Assembly: GCF_021261315.1 (NCBI RefSeq)
Contig: NZ_JAJSAX010000006.1
Span: 62,001 to 126,000 of the forward strand
Direction of reading: 5' to 3'
DNA length: 64,000 bases
DNA from: Epilithonimonas sp. JDS
Lineage (GTDB): Bacteria > Bacteroidota > Bacteroidia > Flavobacteriales > Weeksellaceae
The notes beneath the pieces are model-generated. The model was not told where the DNA came from, did no database searches, and worked only from the letters and a program-made list of their open reading frames with translations. Numbering within the stretch: position 1 is the stretch's first letter; the number at the start of each line of letters is the position of its first letter. Below are positions 1 through 8,406 of the stretch, piece by piece. Position numbers and translations under genes: made by a program.

Positions 1-100
1 CCTGTGATGTCAATTCTGCATCAGAGACTTTCTTTTTACAAGAAACAGCCGTCATTGAGACCATCAGGGCAAGAGCAGCGATTTTAATTGTTTTTCTCAT
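1..100 (-). CDS. Lipoprotein, N-terminal fragment only
   Basis: The frame opens with ATG at 100 and runs off the window start. The 33 visible residues are a lipoprotein signal: MRKTIKI, a hydrophobic AALALMVSMTAV stretch, then a lipobox ending in S-C at residue 22, followed by KKKVSDAELTSQ. It should be lipidated at the cysteine and held in the cell envelope. The tail KKxxSDAEL resembles small BON-domain lipoproteins of flavobacteria, but this is a weak guess because the domain itself lies outside the window. Confidence 0.7.
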   Translation of the reverse strand, partial: MRKTIKIAALALMVSMTAVSCKKKVSDAELTSQ

Positions 101-274
101 AGTGATTAAATTAATTTATGTTTTTTTAAGCAGTAAAATTAATGCCAAAAGGATTTGTGTTGATTTTTCGGTCATTTAAATTTTAAACTTTCACTTATTG
201 TAAAATTAATTTTTTTTTCGATACAGAAATTAATTTTAAATAAAATTAACAGTTTTATGAGAAGGAGATTTTTA

Positions 275-312
275 AAATAAAAATGGGAACACAAAATGAA
301 TTGCATTCCCAT
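275..312 (-). terminator. Rho-independent terminator of the beta-helix gene
   Basis: Inverted repeat ATGGGAA (283-289) and TTCCCAT (306-312), with a U-rich run on the minus transcript. It lies about 20 bases past the stop codon of the 335-2971 gene. Confidence 0.7.
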
Positions 313-334
313 CTGTATAAAAGTAGTTAAGTTA

Positions 335-2971
335 TTAGAATGAAATCGTGTTCACTGTTGCAGAAGCAGACGTTGTAGTCGTGCTTTTCAAAGTTGCTCC
401 GGTTGTAGAATAAGTTCCGCCGGTGTACAATCCCCAAGTTGTTGCGCCGCCTACAAAACTTCCGCCTGTGTAACTTCCACCGAAGTAGATTTTATACTGC
501 GTTGATTTTGCTAAATTCGGACTTGAGAAATGGAAATAGTAAACGGCATTTTTTGGTTTAAAGGTCACCATTTCTGTTCCCGCTGCATTTTCGATGTGTA
601 ACAAAGAAGTGGCAGCCAACTGCGCCGAAGATTTGATGTACATACTGACTTGTGTAGAAGCTGCTCCCATTGCTTTTGTCATATTGGCGTTGGAACCTGC
701 AGATATTAATGTTCCTCCGTTCATTAGGAACGTTCCGTTGTAATCGATGCCTTCTTCCGGCTGACTTGTCGGTCCGTTGACGATGGTTGTTCCGCCGGAA
801 ATTGTAATGTTTCCGTTGCTGTCAATTGCATCACTTCCTGTTACAATGTTAATTCCGCCAGTAATATATAAATGACTTCCGTCGTTTCCTTCAGTTCCAC
901 CAGAAACCGTTCCGTAAGTCGCGTTGATGCCGTCGTTAGAAGCGGTAATATTATTGACGCCGCCAGCGAAAGTAATCAATGGTGCTTCAACACCTTCTCC
1001 AACGCCAGAAGTTGCAGAAATTGCAGAAACCGTGTTTGTTCCGCCGTTGATGGTTACGGAAACATCAGAATGAATGCCGTCATCTGTTGAAGTGAGCGTA
1101 TTGTTTCCATTATTAATGACAATTGCACCAGCAGCAACCAAAGTTTTTGGATGAGAATAATCTGTTCCAGAAACCAATAATCTTGCTCCAGTAGTTGTAA
1201 TCTTTAAAGTTGGATTTCCTGTCGCCGTTCCGATGGTAACTTGACCGTCAGATTTGATTCCCTTTCCTGCGATTCCTGAACTGTTCGTAGTTAATGAGCC
1301 ACCGCTGATAATGACGTTTGCATCGCCCGAAATCGCAGCAGAAGAATAAGAATCCGTTGCTCCGGTTGTGTTGGTGTATTTTGACCCAGCTCCGGCTGTT
1401 GTTATGTTGATTGTTCCACCAGAAATTTCGATATCGGCATCTGCAGAAATTCCTTTTGTTCCGGTCGCGGATGTTGTTCCGGTTACTGTAACGTTTCCGC
1501 TTGAGATTGTAACTTTTCCGTCCGCTTTGATTCCTGTTGGGTAAGATGGGTCGAATCCACTTCCAGAAGCATTAAGCAATGTGGCGCCTAAAAGATTCAC
1601 AGTTGTGCTTCCGCCAGAGATGCTTACATTTCCATCAGCAGAAATTCCTTTGCTCGCCGTTCCGGAATTAGTCAAAACCAAAGTTCCACCAAGAATATTG
1701 ATATCAGTATCAGAAGAAATCGCAGAAGATGAATAAGAATCTGCAACACCCGTTGTATTGGTGTAAGCCGCTCCGTTTCCAGCTGTTGAGATTGTAATAT
1801 TTCCGCTGTTGATATTGATTTCCTTACCTGTCGAAATTCCTTTTCCGCCGTTTGCAGTTGAAGCTAAAGTCAGATTAATGGTTGCATTGCTCACAGCCAA
1901 GACGCCATCAGTTTTAATTGCAGTAGAGTAGGAAGGGTCAGATCCAGTTCCGGAAGCTGTAAGAACTGCAGCACCGGAAAGATTTGCCGTAATATTCCCG
2001 CCACTGATTGTGATGTTTCCTTTTGCGCTGATTGCTTTGGATTGCGCTCCTGTCAAAATCAAATTAATGGTTCCACCAGAAATATTGATGGTGTTACTTC
2101 CAGTTTTGATTCCCTTCACATCAGCCGAAGCTAAAGTTGAAGTGATTGAACCTCCCGAAATTGAAACTGCTGCATCGCCAGCGTCAATCGCGTCGCCAAC
2201 TGCTGTCAACTTCAAAGTTCCGTTGCTCATCGTGAAACCTTCGGAATGTAATCCGTCTGAAGCTGCACCCGTTACGGTGATTGTTCCGTTTTGGATTTCG
2301 ATATCTTTTGAAGTAGAAACACCGTGTTTTTTTACACCATTAATATTAAGACTTCCCGTTCCGGTTAAAATAATTTTTCCGTCGGTTTGTAACGCGCCGT
2401 TTTTGGTATTTGTAGGGCCGTCGGTCAATGAACTTGTTGTTCCGACTGGCAAAGTAAAAGTATGCGTTTGTGCGCCAGTTACGATAATTGCTGGTCCAGC
2501 TGCATTGGTCAGATTAAGATTATTAAGAACAAATTTTGCGGGTGAGGTAGAACTCATTGTCAGACTTCCGCTCGTGCTTGTTCCTAAAAGATTATATTCT
2601 AAATTGCTTGTTGCAGAAGTTGAGGTTACAGCAACCGTTCCGCCAGTCGCAGTGATGGTTACGCCGCTTGCCGAATAAGGATTGATAATCGTTGCGTTAT
2701 CTGTTCCGTTGTAGATGATGTAGATTTTGTCAAGATTGACTGTGTTGTTGGTGAATGTCAAACTATCAATTACGTTTTTTCTGATATCCAAAGTGCTGGT
2801 CTGCCCGCTCAATTTGAACTTAGAATAGATGTTGTCCAATTTGATGCTGTCCACCGAAGAAATTGGTGACACGTACATCGTGTTGCCGGAATTGTGAACG
2901 ACCACTTTTTGCTGAGCTTTCATCGAAAAAGAGAAAAGCATCATTACTATTAATAAGATAGATTTTCTCAT
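335..2971 (-). CDS. Secreted carbohydrate-binding (Cthe_2159-type) beta-helix protein
   Basis: 878 residues. A Sec signal (residues 1-19, MRKSILLIVM... ending MKA-Q) shows export. Residues 20-75 are a small N-terminal module like that of the neighbouring gene (VSPISS...IDSLTF). Residues 80-770 are made of short strands such as ISGGTINI, GKGIxxxG and DGIxSD, the pattern of the Cthe_2159 polysaccharide-binding parallel beta-helix family. Two stretches (about 318-448 and 449-575) are a clear tandem duplication: both carry xASGxGxDPSYxT, AxYTNTTGxxDSYSS and GKGIxxDG at matching spacing. No C-terminal T9SS sorting domain is visible; the protein ends in a Thr/Ser-rich tail. The start overlaps the stop of the upstream gene by ATGA, so the two are translationally coupled. 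The ligand is unknown; a role in surface glycan binding is inferred from the family. Confidence 0.85.
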   Translation of the reverse strand: MRKSILLIVMMLFSFSMKAQQKVVVHNSGNTMYVSPISSVDSIKLDNIYSKFKLSGQTSTLDIRKNVIDSLTFTNNTVNLDKIYIIYNGTDNATIINPYSASGVTITATGGTVAVTSTSATSNLEYNLLGTSTSGSLTMSSTSPAKFVLNNLNLTNAAGPAIIVTGAQTHTFTLPVGTTSSLTDGPTNTKNGALQTDGKIILTGTGSLNINGVKKHGVSTSKDIEIQNGTITVTGAASDGLHSEGFTMSNGTLKLTAVGDAIDAGDAAVSISGGSITSTLASADVKGIKTGSNTINISGGTINLILTGAQSKAISAKGNITISGGNITANLSGAAVLTASGTGSDPSYSTAIKTDGVLAVSNATINLTLASTANGGKGISTGKEININSGNITISTAGNGAAYTNTTGVADSYSSSAISSDTDINILGGTLVLTNSGTASKGISADGNVSISGGSTTVNLLGATLLNASGSGFDPSYPTGIKADGKVTISSGNVTVTGTTSATGTKGISADADIEISGGTINITTAGAGSKYTNTTGATDSYSSAAISGDANVIISGGSLTTNSSGIAGKGIKSDGQVTIGTATGNPTLKITTTGARLLVSGTDYSHPKTLVAAGAIVINNGNNTLTSTDDGIHSDVSVTINGGTNTVSAISATSGVGEGVEAPLITFAGGVNNITASNDGINATYGTVSGGTEGNDGSHLYITGGINIVTGSDAIDSNGNITISGGTTIVNGPTSQPEEGIDYNGTFLMNGGTLISAGSNANMTKAMGAASTQVSMYIKSSAQLAATSLLHIENAAGTEMVTFKPKNAVYYFHFSSPNLAKSTQYKIYFGGSYTGGSFVGGATTWGLYTGGTYSTTGATLKSTTTTSASATVNTISF

Positions 2972-3459
2972 TTCTTGATAAATTTAAGCGTTACACCATT
3001 TGCCTGAACCAAGTAAACACCAGCGTTCAGTTTACAAACATTGATATCTTCGTCAGATTTGTAAGTTCCTGAAACCACCAATTTTCCTTCAAGATTATAA
3101 ATTTTTACATCCAGAGATTTTGCCTCAGATTTGATTCTGATGTAATCTGTGGAAGGATTTGGATAGAGTTGAAGATTGCTTTTATTAAGACCAACATTCT
3201 GAGTCGCCAAAACTTCATCAGTAAAAGTAATTTTCTGGATAATGCTGACAGGAATGCTTGTTTCCGTAGAATTGGCTTCAGTTTTTACCAAAAGATTGTC
3301 TCCCGAAAAATAAAGTTTTCCCGATGGCGAAACATTAAAGCTTTGCTCAGTTCCCGTGTAATATTTTATTTTAACGCCTGTCTGTGCGAATCCGAAAACG
3401 CCGGCAAACATTAGAAAAATAAAACACACTTTGCTGAAAAAGTGATAGTTATTGTTCAT
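2968..3459 (-). CDS. Small T9SS type A sorting-domain protein
   Basis: 163 residues. A signal peptide (about residues 1-25, ending GFAQ) precedes a short module with VSPSGKLYF and IIQKITF, similar to the N-terminus of the next gene. The last 75 residues are a type A sorting domain: LYPNPSTDYIRI, VKIYNLEGKLV, LNAGVYLVQANG and a basic end FIKK. Known proteins of this class cross the outer membrane through the type IX system and have this tail removed. It overlaps the 335-2971 gene by four bases (ATGA), so both products are probably made together. Cargo function is unknown; the mature part is only about 65 residues and may be little more than an adaptor. Confidence 0.85.
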   Translation of the reverse strand: MNNNYHFFSKVCFIFLMFAGVFGFAQTGVKIKYYTGTEQSFNVSPSGKLYFSGDNLLVKTEANSTETSIPVSIIQKITFTDEVLATQNVGLNKSNLQLYPNPSTDYIRIKSEAKSLDVKIYNLEGKLVVSGTYKSDEDINVCKLNAGVYLVQANGVTLKFIKK

Positions 3460-3607
3460 TTTTAATTATTTTAATGAACAAAAATATCTTTACTGTATTA
3501 ATGAAGAAAAAAAATGCGGAGAATTAAGAAAATGTGTCGGTTTTTGGAATAATTGATAAGAATATTGAGAGAATTTTTGGATAATGATATATAAGAGCTT
3601 TGAATAT

Positions 3608-4345
3608 TTAGTCGTGTGGGATTTTCGCTTCTCTAAATATTCCTCGCTCTGAAAATTTATTAGAAAGTATTTTATTTTTAGGAGTTAGGAAACAAGTTCG
3701 TCCGTCAATAAATTCTTTTGTTTTTGGATTCAATGTTTTTTGCTCAACGATAATTTTCTCAACTTCTTTGTTTTCATTCTGTAATAGATAAATTTCTCCT
3801 TTTTTGATTCTAAGTTCATCTAAATGAATTCCATTCATACTTTCTACATCGTTTAGGTTATAAAAGAATAAACTGTCTTTTGTCTCGGCAAATTTTTCAA
3901 AAACATATCTTTCTAATCCTCCATCTTTCTCCGAGTAACCGCGATATTGATAAATTATCGTTTCAATATGAATGTCCTTAGATAAAGATTTCTCAATATT
4001 CATCGGTTTGAAAATTGGCTTAGATTTATAATAATCGCTACCACAAGAATTATAGTAGTCGTGTGTAATTCCTACAATTTTTGTTTTATTAGGAATGTCT
4101 GAAAGATTATAAAAAGGCAATTCATTTTGCAGGTCGATTTTAAAAGTTTCAGATGAATCCAGAATAACAAATCCATTCGCATTTGAATCTCGACCTCCCC
4201 AAGCATCATACTGATATAATATTTTTGAAGTGCCTTCAATTTTTTGAGCATATAAAGTTGAAATTTTCCATTCTCCTAACTTTTCGAATCCGCAACCATA
4301 AAAACAAAAAAGTAATATTAAATATTTGAAAGATTTAATTTTCAT
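3608..4345 (-). CDS. Putative lipoprotein, unknown function
   Basis: 245 residues. A lipoprotein signal is visible: MKIKSFKYLILLFCFYG then Cys18, so it is probably an envelope lipoprotein. The rest is charged and rich in Lys, Glu and Tyr with no motif I recognise; CGSDYYKSKP and a late TCFLTPK keep two further cysteines. It stands 19 bases downstream of pncB on the same strand and may be read through from it, but nothing links it to NAD metabolism. I recognise no family. Confidence 0.75.
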   Translation of the reverse strand: MKIKSFKYLILLFCFYGCGFEKLGEWKISTLYAQKIEGTSKILYQYDAWGGRDSNANGFVILDSSETFKIDLQNELPFYNLSDIPNKTKIVGITHDYYNSCGSDYYKSKPIFKPMNIEKSLSKDIHIETIIYQYRGYSEKDGGLERYVFEKFAETKDSLFFYNLNDVESMNGIHLDELRIKKGEIYLLQNENKEVEKIIVEQKTLNPKTKEFIDGRTCFLTPKNKILSNKFSERGIFREAKIPHD

Positions 4346-4364
4346 TGATGACTAATATCTCTAA

Positions 4365-5540
4365 TTACTTTATCCTCAAAAACTCCTTCGCCAACTCAAT
4401 CATTTTCGGGTCGCCGGTGTATTTCCCTTTTTCGTCAGAAAGTTTTACGGTCGGAATCCATTCATTATTAATGCCTTTTACGCTGATGAGTTTCATCACG
4501 ATGTTCATAGGTTTCAGTCCAACGTCATTCGTAAGATTAGTTCCGATTCCGAATGAAATTCCGATTCTTCCTTTGCAGTAATTGGTGATTTCTTCCACTT
4601 TTTCGAGGTTAAGTCCATCTGAGAAAATAATGTATTTGAACAATGGATTGATGCCTTGCTTCTGATAATGTGCAATCGTTTTGTCCGCAAATTCCAACGG
4701 GTCGCCGCTGTCGTGACGAACACCGTCAAACAACTTCGCAAATTTCTTATCAAACTGCTGGAAGAATACTTCCGTAGTATAAGTGTCGGAAAGTGCAACG
4801 CCTAAATCACCGCGGTAAACATCGACCCAATTTTCCAACGCGATAGAATTCGCCATCTTGAAACCGAATTCCGCTGCGTGGAACATAAACCATTCGTGCG
4901 CGTGCGTCCCAATTGGTTTTACGTTGTAAAGCATCGCCAAATGAACATTCGAAGTTCCTGTAAAAGTCGATTTTTTATCCTGAATCAAAGCGTCCATCAC
5001 CAATCTGTGAACTTTGTAAGAATGCCTTCTTCGAGTACCAAACTCTGCAAACGGAACACCGAGTTCTGTAAGATGAACGGCTTTTTCCACCGTCTTTTCA
5101 ATGACTTCTTCGTTGGTCTGTCTTTCCAGATGATTCATTTCGTAATGAAGCTCGCTAATCAAAGCAAGCAAAGGAACTTCCCAAAGAATCGTTCTGTACC
5201 AAAGTCCTTCGACGGAAACTTTAAGCTCGTTTCCGATTTGTTCAATTTTCACTTCCGAAGGGTCGTAATGAAAACCTTCCAGAAAATCGAGGTAGGGAAG
5301 GGCGAGATATGGACAAGTGACCTTGAGATATTTTTTTTCGTCTTTGGTGAGTTTAAGTTCTGCCATTGCGTTGACAGATTTTCTGAGTTCATCTGCAAAA
5401 CCTTCCGGAAACTCGTGTTTTCCGCGGTTGATGAATTCGTATTTTACAATTTCGTTGGTGAATAATTTCACGACTGCATTTTGCATTGTGATTTTATAAA
5501 AGTCATTATCCAGAATAGAATTCAGCCGAACCTCGCGCAT
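4365..5540 (-). CDS. pncB: Nicotinate phosphoribosyltransferase
   Basis: Makes nicotinate mononucleotide from nicotinate and PRPP with ATP hydrolysis, the entry step of NAD salvage; cytoplasmic. At 391 residues it has the usual length of the short PncB type. Conserved blocks are present: FYKITMQ near the N-terminus, GTRRRHS (168-174), the GTHAHEW signature (211-217), and FDGVRHDSGD (271-280) with the following IIFSDGL phosphate-binding loop. The ATG at 5540 directly precedes REVRLNSILDNDFYK, the normal beginning of this family. It is transcribed alone or with the downstream lipoprotein gene. Confidence 0.96.
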   Translation of the reverse strand: MREVRLNSILDNDFYKITMQNAVVKLFTNEIVKYEFINRGKHEFPEGFADELRKSVNAMAELKLTKDEKKYLKVTCPYLALPYLDFLEGFHYDPSEVKIEQIGNELKVSVEGLWYRTILWEVPLLALISELHYEMNHLERQTNEEVIEKTVEKAVHLTELGVPFAEFGTRRRHSYKVHRLVMDALIQDKKSTFTGTSNVHLAMLYNVKPIGTHAHEWFMFHAAEFGFKMANSIALENWVDVYRGDLGVALSDTYTTEVFFQQFDKKFAKLFDGVRHDSGDPLEFADKTIAHYQKQGINPLFKYIIFSDGLNLEKVEEITNYCKGRIGISFGIGTNLTNDVGLKPMNIVMKLISVKGINNEWIPTVKLSDEKGKYTGDPKMIELAKEFLRIK

Positions 5541-5675
5541 AAAAATATCGTTTACACAAATCTAAGGAATTTTGTTGAGGAGAATTTGGTGTAGCATATT
5601 TTTAATCATTAATACATTCTACTTTTTTACATTGTACAATTTTACAATTCTTACTTTTGCAAAAATGATTTTGAA

Positions 5676-6008
5676 ATGGTAAAAGCGCTGATGTATTTTG
5701 TGGTCGGAACGTTAATTAGTTTTTTCCTGAGACGTCTTACAGGAAGTCCAGTGGATTTTTGGGTAGAACTTTATGTGGCCTCAGCTTTTGGGATTGGTTG
5801 GGGATTGGCTTATTTCGTAGACCACCCGGATTGGTCTTTGCCAAAGAAAATGGGGATTTCTTTTTTAGGAATTATATTTCTCGTTGTTTTGGGCTTGCTA
5901 TGTTTTGACTTCGAAGTTGCCGTTTCTTCCATCCTGAAATTTTCGACCGTATTCGTAGCTTATTATATGATAGCGAGTTTCAGAGAAAGCAAATCGCTGA
6001 GGTATTAG
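5676..6008 (+). CDS. Small integral membrane protein, unknown
   Basis: 110 residues, mostly hydrophobic. Segments likely to span the membrane are about 4-17, 32-46, 59-77 and 81-99. The N-terminal stretch has LISFFLRRLTGSPVDFW and the loop has DHPDWSLPKK. The divergent neighbour is pncB. No function can be assigned; the open frame, a sensible start (ATG at 5676) and a terminator downstream support it as a real gene. Confidence 0.65.
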   Translation: MVKALMYFVVGTLISFFLRRLTGSPVDFWVELYVASAFGIGWGLAYFVDHPDWSLPKKMGISFLGIIFLVVLGLLCFDFEVAVSSILKFSTVFVAYYMIASFRESKSLRY

Positions 6009-6020
6009 TTGGCTGATAGC

Positions 6021-6057
6021 AATTTGCTTTGGTAATTTGCTTTGGTAATTTGCTTCG
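6021..6057 (+). repeat. 13-bp tandem repeat
   Basis: Unit AATTTGCTTTGGT occurs twice in full (6021-6033, 6034-6046) and a third time in part (AATTTGCTTCG). It sits between the stop at 6008 and the terminator at 6074 and is noncoding. Confidence 0.85.
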
Positions 6058-6073
6058 ATACTTATAATATATT

Positions 6074-6108
6074 AAAAAGCCAGACTTCTCAGGAAATCTG
6101 GCTTTTTT
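6074..6108. terminator. Bidirectional terminator
   Basis: AAAAAGCCAGA (6074-6084) pairs with TCTGGCTTTTTT (6097-6108). It lies between two convergent genes (5676-6008 plus, 6116-7162 minus) and has a T-run on both strands, so it can end both. Confidence 0.9.
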
Positions 6109-6115
6109 ATTTTGT

Positions 6116-7162
6116 TTAATGAATCATCAGGAAACTTATGAGTGCTAATCCGATAATTAAAAAAGTAAAAGCAAAGAAGTTAAACCAAAGAGTTAGAAAT
6201 CCAATGATTAAACTGACTCTTTTTTTAGTATTATAAACGCGTTTGTGGGCAATGAAAAAGTAGATGATGTCATAAAAGAAAACGCAGAAAATTCCTACGT
6301 ACAACAGTTTGTTGATAAATGGCACGCTACAATATTCTGAAACTTTATATAAAAGTAGGGAAGCTAATAACGATAACAATAGAAAAGAAAAGTAATGTAA
6401 TGTGAAAATACCGTGGTCGAAATACCACCATCTTTTTTTGTTATGAAACAGCCATAAAATAAAGGCGAAAATTGGGAGATAAATGAAAAGTGCTTTTGGA
6501 AGATTATGAATGGTTGTCTCTATAAACCCTGTTAAGATTTCACTCTTTTTGTAGCCTTTTTTCTGTAATTCAGCCAGCTTATTATGGATTGGTCGATTAA
6601 AGAAATTATTATCAGAAATGGCAATTTCATCCTCGTCTAGTTTCTTGTCCATATCGAATGTCTCTTCAATTTCATCGATTTTTGAAGAGTCTGCAAGCAT
6701 AGGAGTGTACTTGGCAATAATGATGCTGTCTTCTTTCGTCCACTTTTCTTTGGCCTTAGCATCGTTAAGCGCTTTTTGTATTTCGGCGATTTTGTTTTTT
6801 TGAGGCAACAATTTGGTTGTTCCCTTTCCCTCGAAGTTGATGTCAAATGGTGGGAATAATGCAAATAAGAAAAATGTAACGAAACTGACAAAAATATAAA
6901 GCTTCACTGGTGGAACGAAAGTTTGTCGCTTTCCTTCAAGATAAGTGCTCGTAAGTTTCCCTGGTTTGAAGAACAGATTTTTCAAAGTTCCCCAAAACTG
7001 TCCATCGTAATGTGTGAAATCTTCCACAAAATGAGTGAAGAGATAATGGAAAGGCTGTCTGGTCTGGATGTTTTGCTGTCCACAATTAGGACAATATTTT
7101 TCCTCAACTGTATGTCCGCAATTCAGGCAGTCTTTTTCTTCTCTCAGTTTTCCGTGGCTCAT
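6116..7162 (-). CDS. DUF3667 family zinc-ribbon membrane protein
   Basis: 348 residues. The N-terminus is a zinc ribbon with two CxxC pairs, Cys12/Cys15 and Cys24/Cys27 (CLNCGH...CPNCGQ), followed by the block HYLFTHFVEDFTHYDGQFWGTLKNLFFKPGKL typical of DUF3667, of which only short motifs are needed for recognition. A first membrane segment follows near residue 85-100, then a charged soluble loop (about 105-205), then four to five hydrophobic segments from 215 to the end. The family is common in Bacteroidota and its role is unknown. Its promoter must lie in the 7163-7300 gap, divergent from rplM. Confidence 0.85.
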   Translation of the reverse strand: MSHGKLREEKDCLNCGHTVEEKYCPNCGQQNIQTRQPFHYLFTHFVEDFTHYDGQFWGTLKNLFFKPGKLTSTYLEGKRQTFVPPVKLYIFVSFVTFFLFALFPPFDINFEGKGTTKLLPQKNKIAEIQKALNDAKAKEKWTKEDSIIIAKYTPMLADSSKIDEIEETFDMDKKLDEDEIAISDNNFFNRPIHNKLAELQKKGYKKSEILTGFIETTIHNLPKALFIYLPIFAFILWLFHNKKRWWYFDHGIFTLHYFSFLLLSLLASLLLYKVSEYCSVPFINKLLYVGIFCVFFYDIIYFFIAHKRVYNTKKRVSLIIGFLTLWFNFFAFTFLIIGLALISFLMIH

Positions 7163-7323
7163 TTTAGAATTTTCACCAAAAATATAAAAAAGGAGTCTTA
7201 TATAATAGCCTTCATATTAATTAATTTTGAACAGTGCGGTCAGAATTCGAATTAATAACTCATTAATTATTAGAAATTTAAAATCTTTTTTACGGATTAA
7301 TTTTTCAGCCGAAAAAATTTTGC

Positions 7324-7331
7324 TACCTTTG
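7324..7331 (+). promoter_or_regulatory. -7 box of the rplM-rpsI promoter
   Basis: TACCTTTG fits the Bacteroidota consensus TAnnTTTG. A T-rich stretch (TTTTTCAG at 7301) stands where the -33 element would be. Transcription should start about six bases downstream, giving a leader of about 40 bases before the GTG start of rplM. Confidence 0.7.
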
Positions 7332-7351
7332 CACACCCGTAAGGGAAAATT

Positions 7352-7372
7352 ATGTTTAATCGTAAACGATAA
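7352..7372 (+). other. Possible six-codon leader ORF before rplM
   Basis: ATG at 7352 opens MFNRKR and stops at TAA 7370-7372, three bases before the GTG of rplM. AAGGGAAA at 7341-7348 could serve as its ribosome site, and ATCGTAAACGAT inside it can form a small hairpin. It may couple translation into rplM; it may equally be chance. Confidence 0.3.
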
Positions 7373-7375
7373 ATT

Positions 7376-7831
7376 GTGAATACATTAAGTTACAAAACAG
7401 TATCGGCAAACAAGGCTACAGCAAATAAAGAATGGGTTGTTGTAGACGCTGCTGGGCAACCGTTGGGAAGATTAGCTTCTACCGTTGCAAAGATTTTGAG
7501 AGGTAAGCACAAAACGAACTTCACACCTCACGCAGATTGCGGAGACAATGTGATCGTTTTGAACGCTGGGAAAGTTACACTTTCCGGAAACAAGTGGGCA
7601 GATAAAACTTACATCTGGCATACAGGATATCCTGGTGGTCAGAAGTTTATGACTGCAGACGAGCTTAAGAAAAAAGACGAACTGAAAGTTTTGGAAAGAT
7701 CTATCAAAGGGATGCTTCCTAAAAACAGACTAGGTTCTGCTTTGTTCAAAAACCTTTATTTATATGAAGGAACAGAACACAAACACGAAGCTCAGCAGCC
7801 TAAAGTAATCAATGTTAACGAATTCAAATAA
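7376..7831 (+). CDS. rplM: 50S ribosomal protein L13
   Basis: Large-subunit protein, 151 residues, the normal length. Recognised by NKATANKEWVVVDA, GRLASTVAKILRGKHK, NAGKVTLSGNKW and KGMLPKNRLG. The start is GTG at 7376: the only upstream ATG (7352) hits a stop after six codons, and MNTLSYKTVSANK is the family's N-terminus. It is followed by rpsI after five bases, the widespread rplM-rpsI pair, so the two are one transcript. In E. coli L13 represses its own mRNA; whether the structured leader here does this is untested. Confidence 0.97.
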   Translation: MNTLSYKTVSANKATANKEWVVVDAAGQPLGRLASTVAKILRGKHKTNFTPHADCGDNVIVLNAGKVTLSGNKWADKTYIWHTGYPGGQKFMTADELKKKDELKVLERSIKGMLPKNRLGSALFKNLYLYEGTEHKHEAQQPKVINVNEFK

Positions 7832-7836
7832 TTAAT

Positions 7837-8223
7837 ATGTCTACAGTACACAAAATCGGAAGAAGAAAAACTTCTGTTGCAAGAGTTTTTGTTAAGCCAG
7901 GAACTGGCGTTATTAGCATAAACGGTAAAGATGCTAAAACTTATTTCTGTACGGATGTTTTGGTTTATAAAGTGAATCAGCCATTTTTGTTGACAGAAAC
8001 TGTTGATCAATATGATCTTAAAGTGAATGTTTTCGGAGGAGGGATTACTGGACAAGCTGAGGCTATCAGACTAGGAGTTTCCAGAGCATTATGCGCAATC
8101 AATGAGGAATATCGTTTGGTTCTTAAGCCACACGGATTGCTTACAAGAGATGCAAGAATGGTTGAGAGAAAGAAATTCGGTCAGAAAAAAGCAAGAAAGA
8201 GATTCCAGTTCTCAAAACGTTAA
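7837..8223 (+). CDS. rpsI: 30S ribosomal protein S9
   Basis: 128 residues. Small-subunit protein whose C-terminal tail reaches the P-site tRNA. It is recognised by STVHKIGRRKTSVARVFV, GGGITGQAEAIRLGVSRAL and the basic end GQKKARKRFQFSKR; the last lysine-arginine is the conserved tip. It is co-transcribed with rplM (five-base gap). Confidence 0.97.
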   Translation: MSTVHKIGRRKTSVARVFVKPGTGVISINGKDAKTYFCTDVLVYKVNQPFLLTETVDQYDLKVNVFGGGITGQAEAIRLGVSRALCAINEEYRLVLKPHGLLTRDARMVERKKFGQKKARKRFQFSKR

Positions 8224-8335
8224 TTTCAAGATTCAAGATTTCAGACTCAAGATTCAGGACTTTATGTTTTCTTCTTGGTTCTCGATTCTTGGTTCTATTT
8301 ATCAACAAAATATTGCCCGTTACGTTTAGCATCCA

Positions 8336-8362
8336 AACTTTACTCCCATCTAAAGTAAAGTT
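8336..8362 (+). promoter_or_regulatory. Hairpin in the rpsB leader
   Basis: AACTTTACT (8336-8344) and AGTAAAGTT (8354-8362) form a perfect nine-base-pair stem with a nine-base loop, 44 bases before the rpsB ATG. There is no T-run after it, so it is unlikely to be a terminator for rpsI. A regulatory leader for S2 is plausible but unproven. Confidence 0.45.
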
Positions 8363-8406
8363 GATTGCGGAAAAGCGGAAAGTAAACTAACAAAAAACAA
8401 GAAAAC

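Noticed and set aside
2010-2678. A 222-codon open frame on the plus strand opposite the beta-helix gene
   Set aside because: It exists because the beta-helix protein is rich in Gly, Ser and Thr codons, whose complement rarely gives stops. It has no start context, promoter or family, and the minus gene has clear domains.
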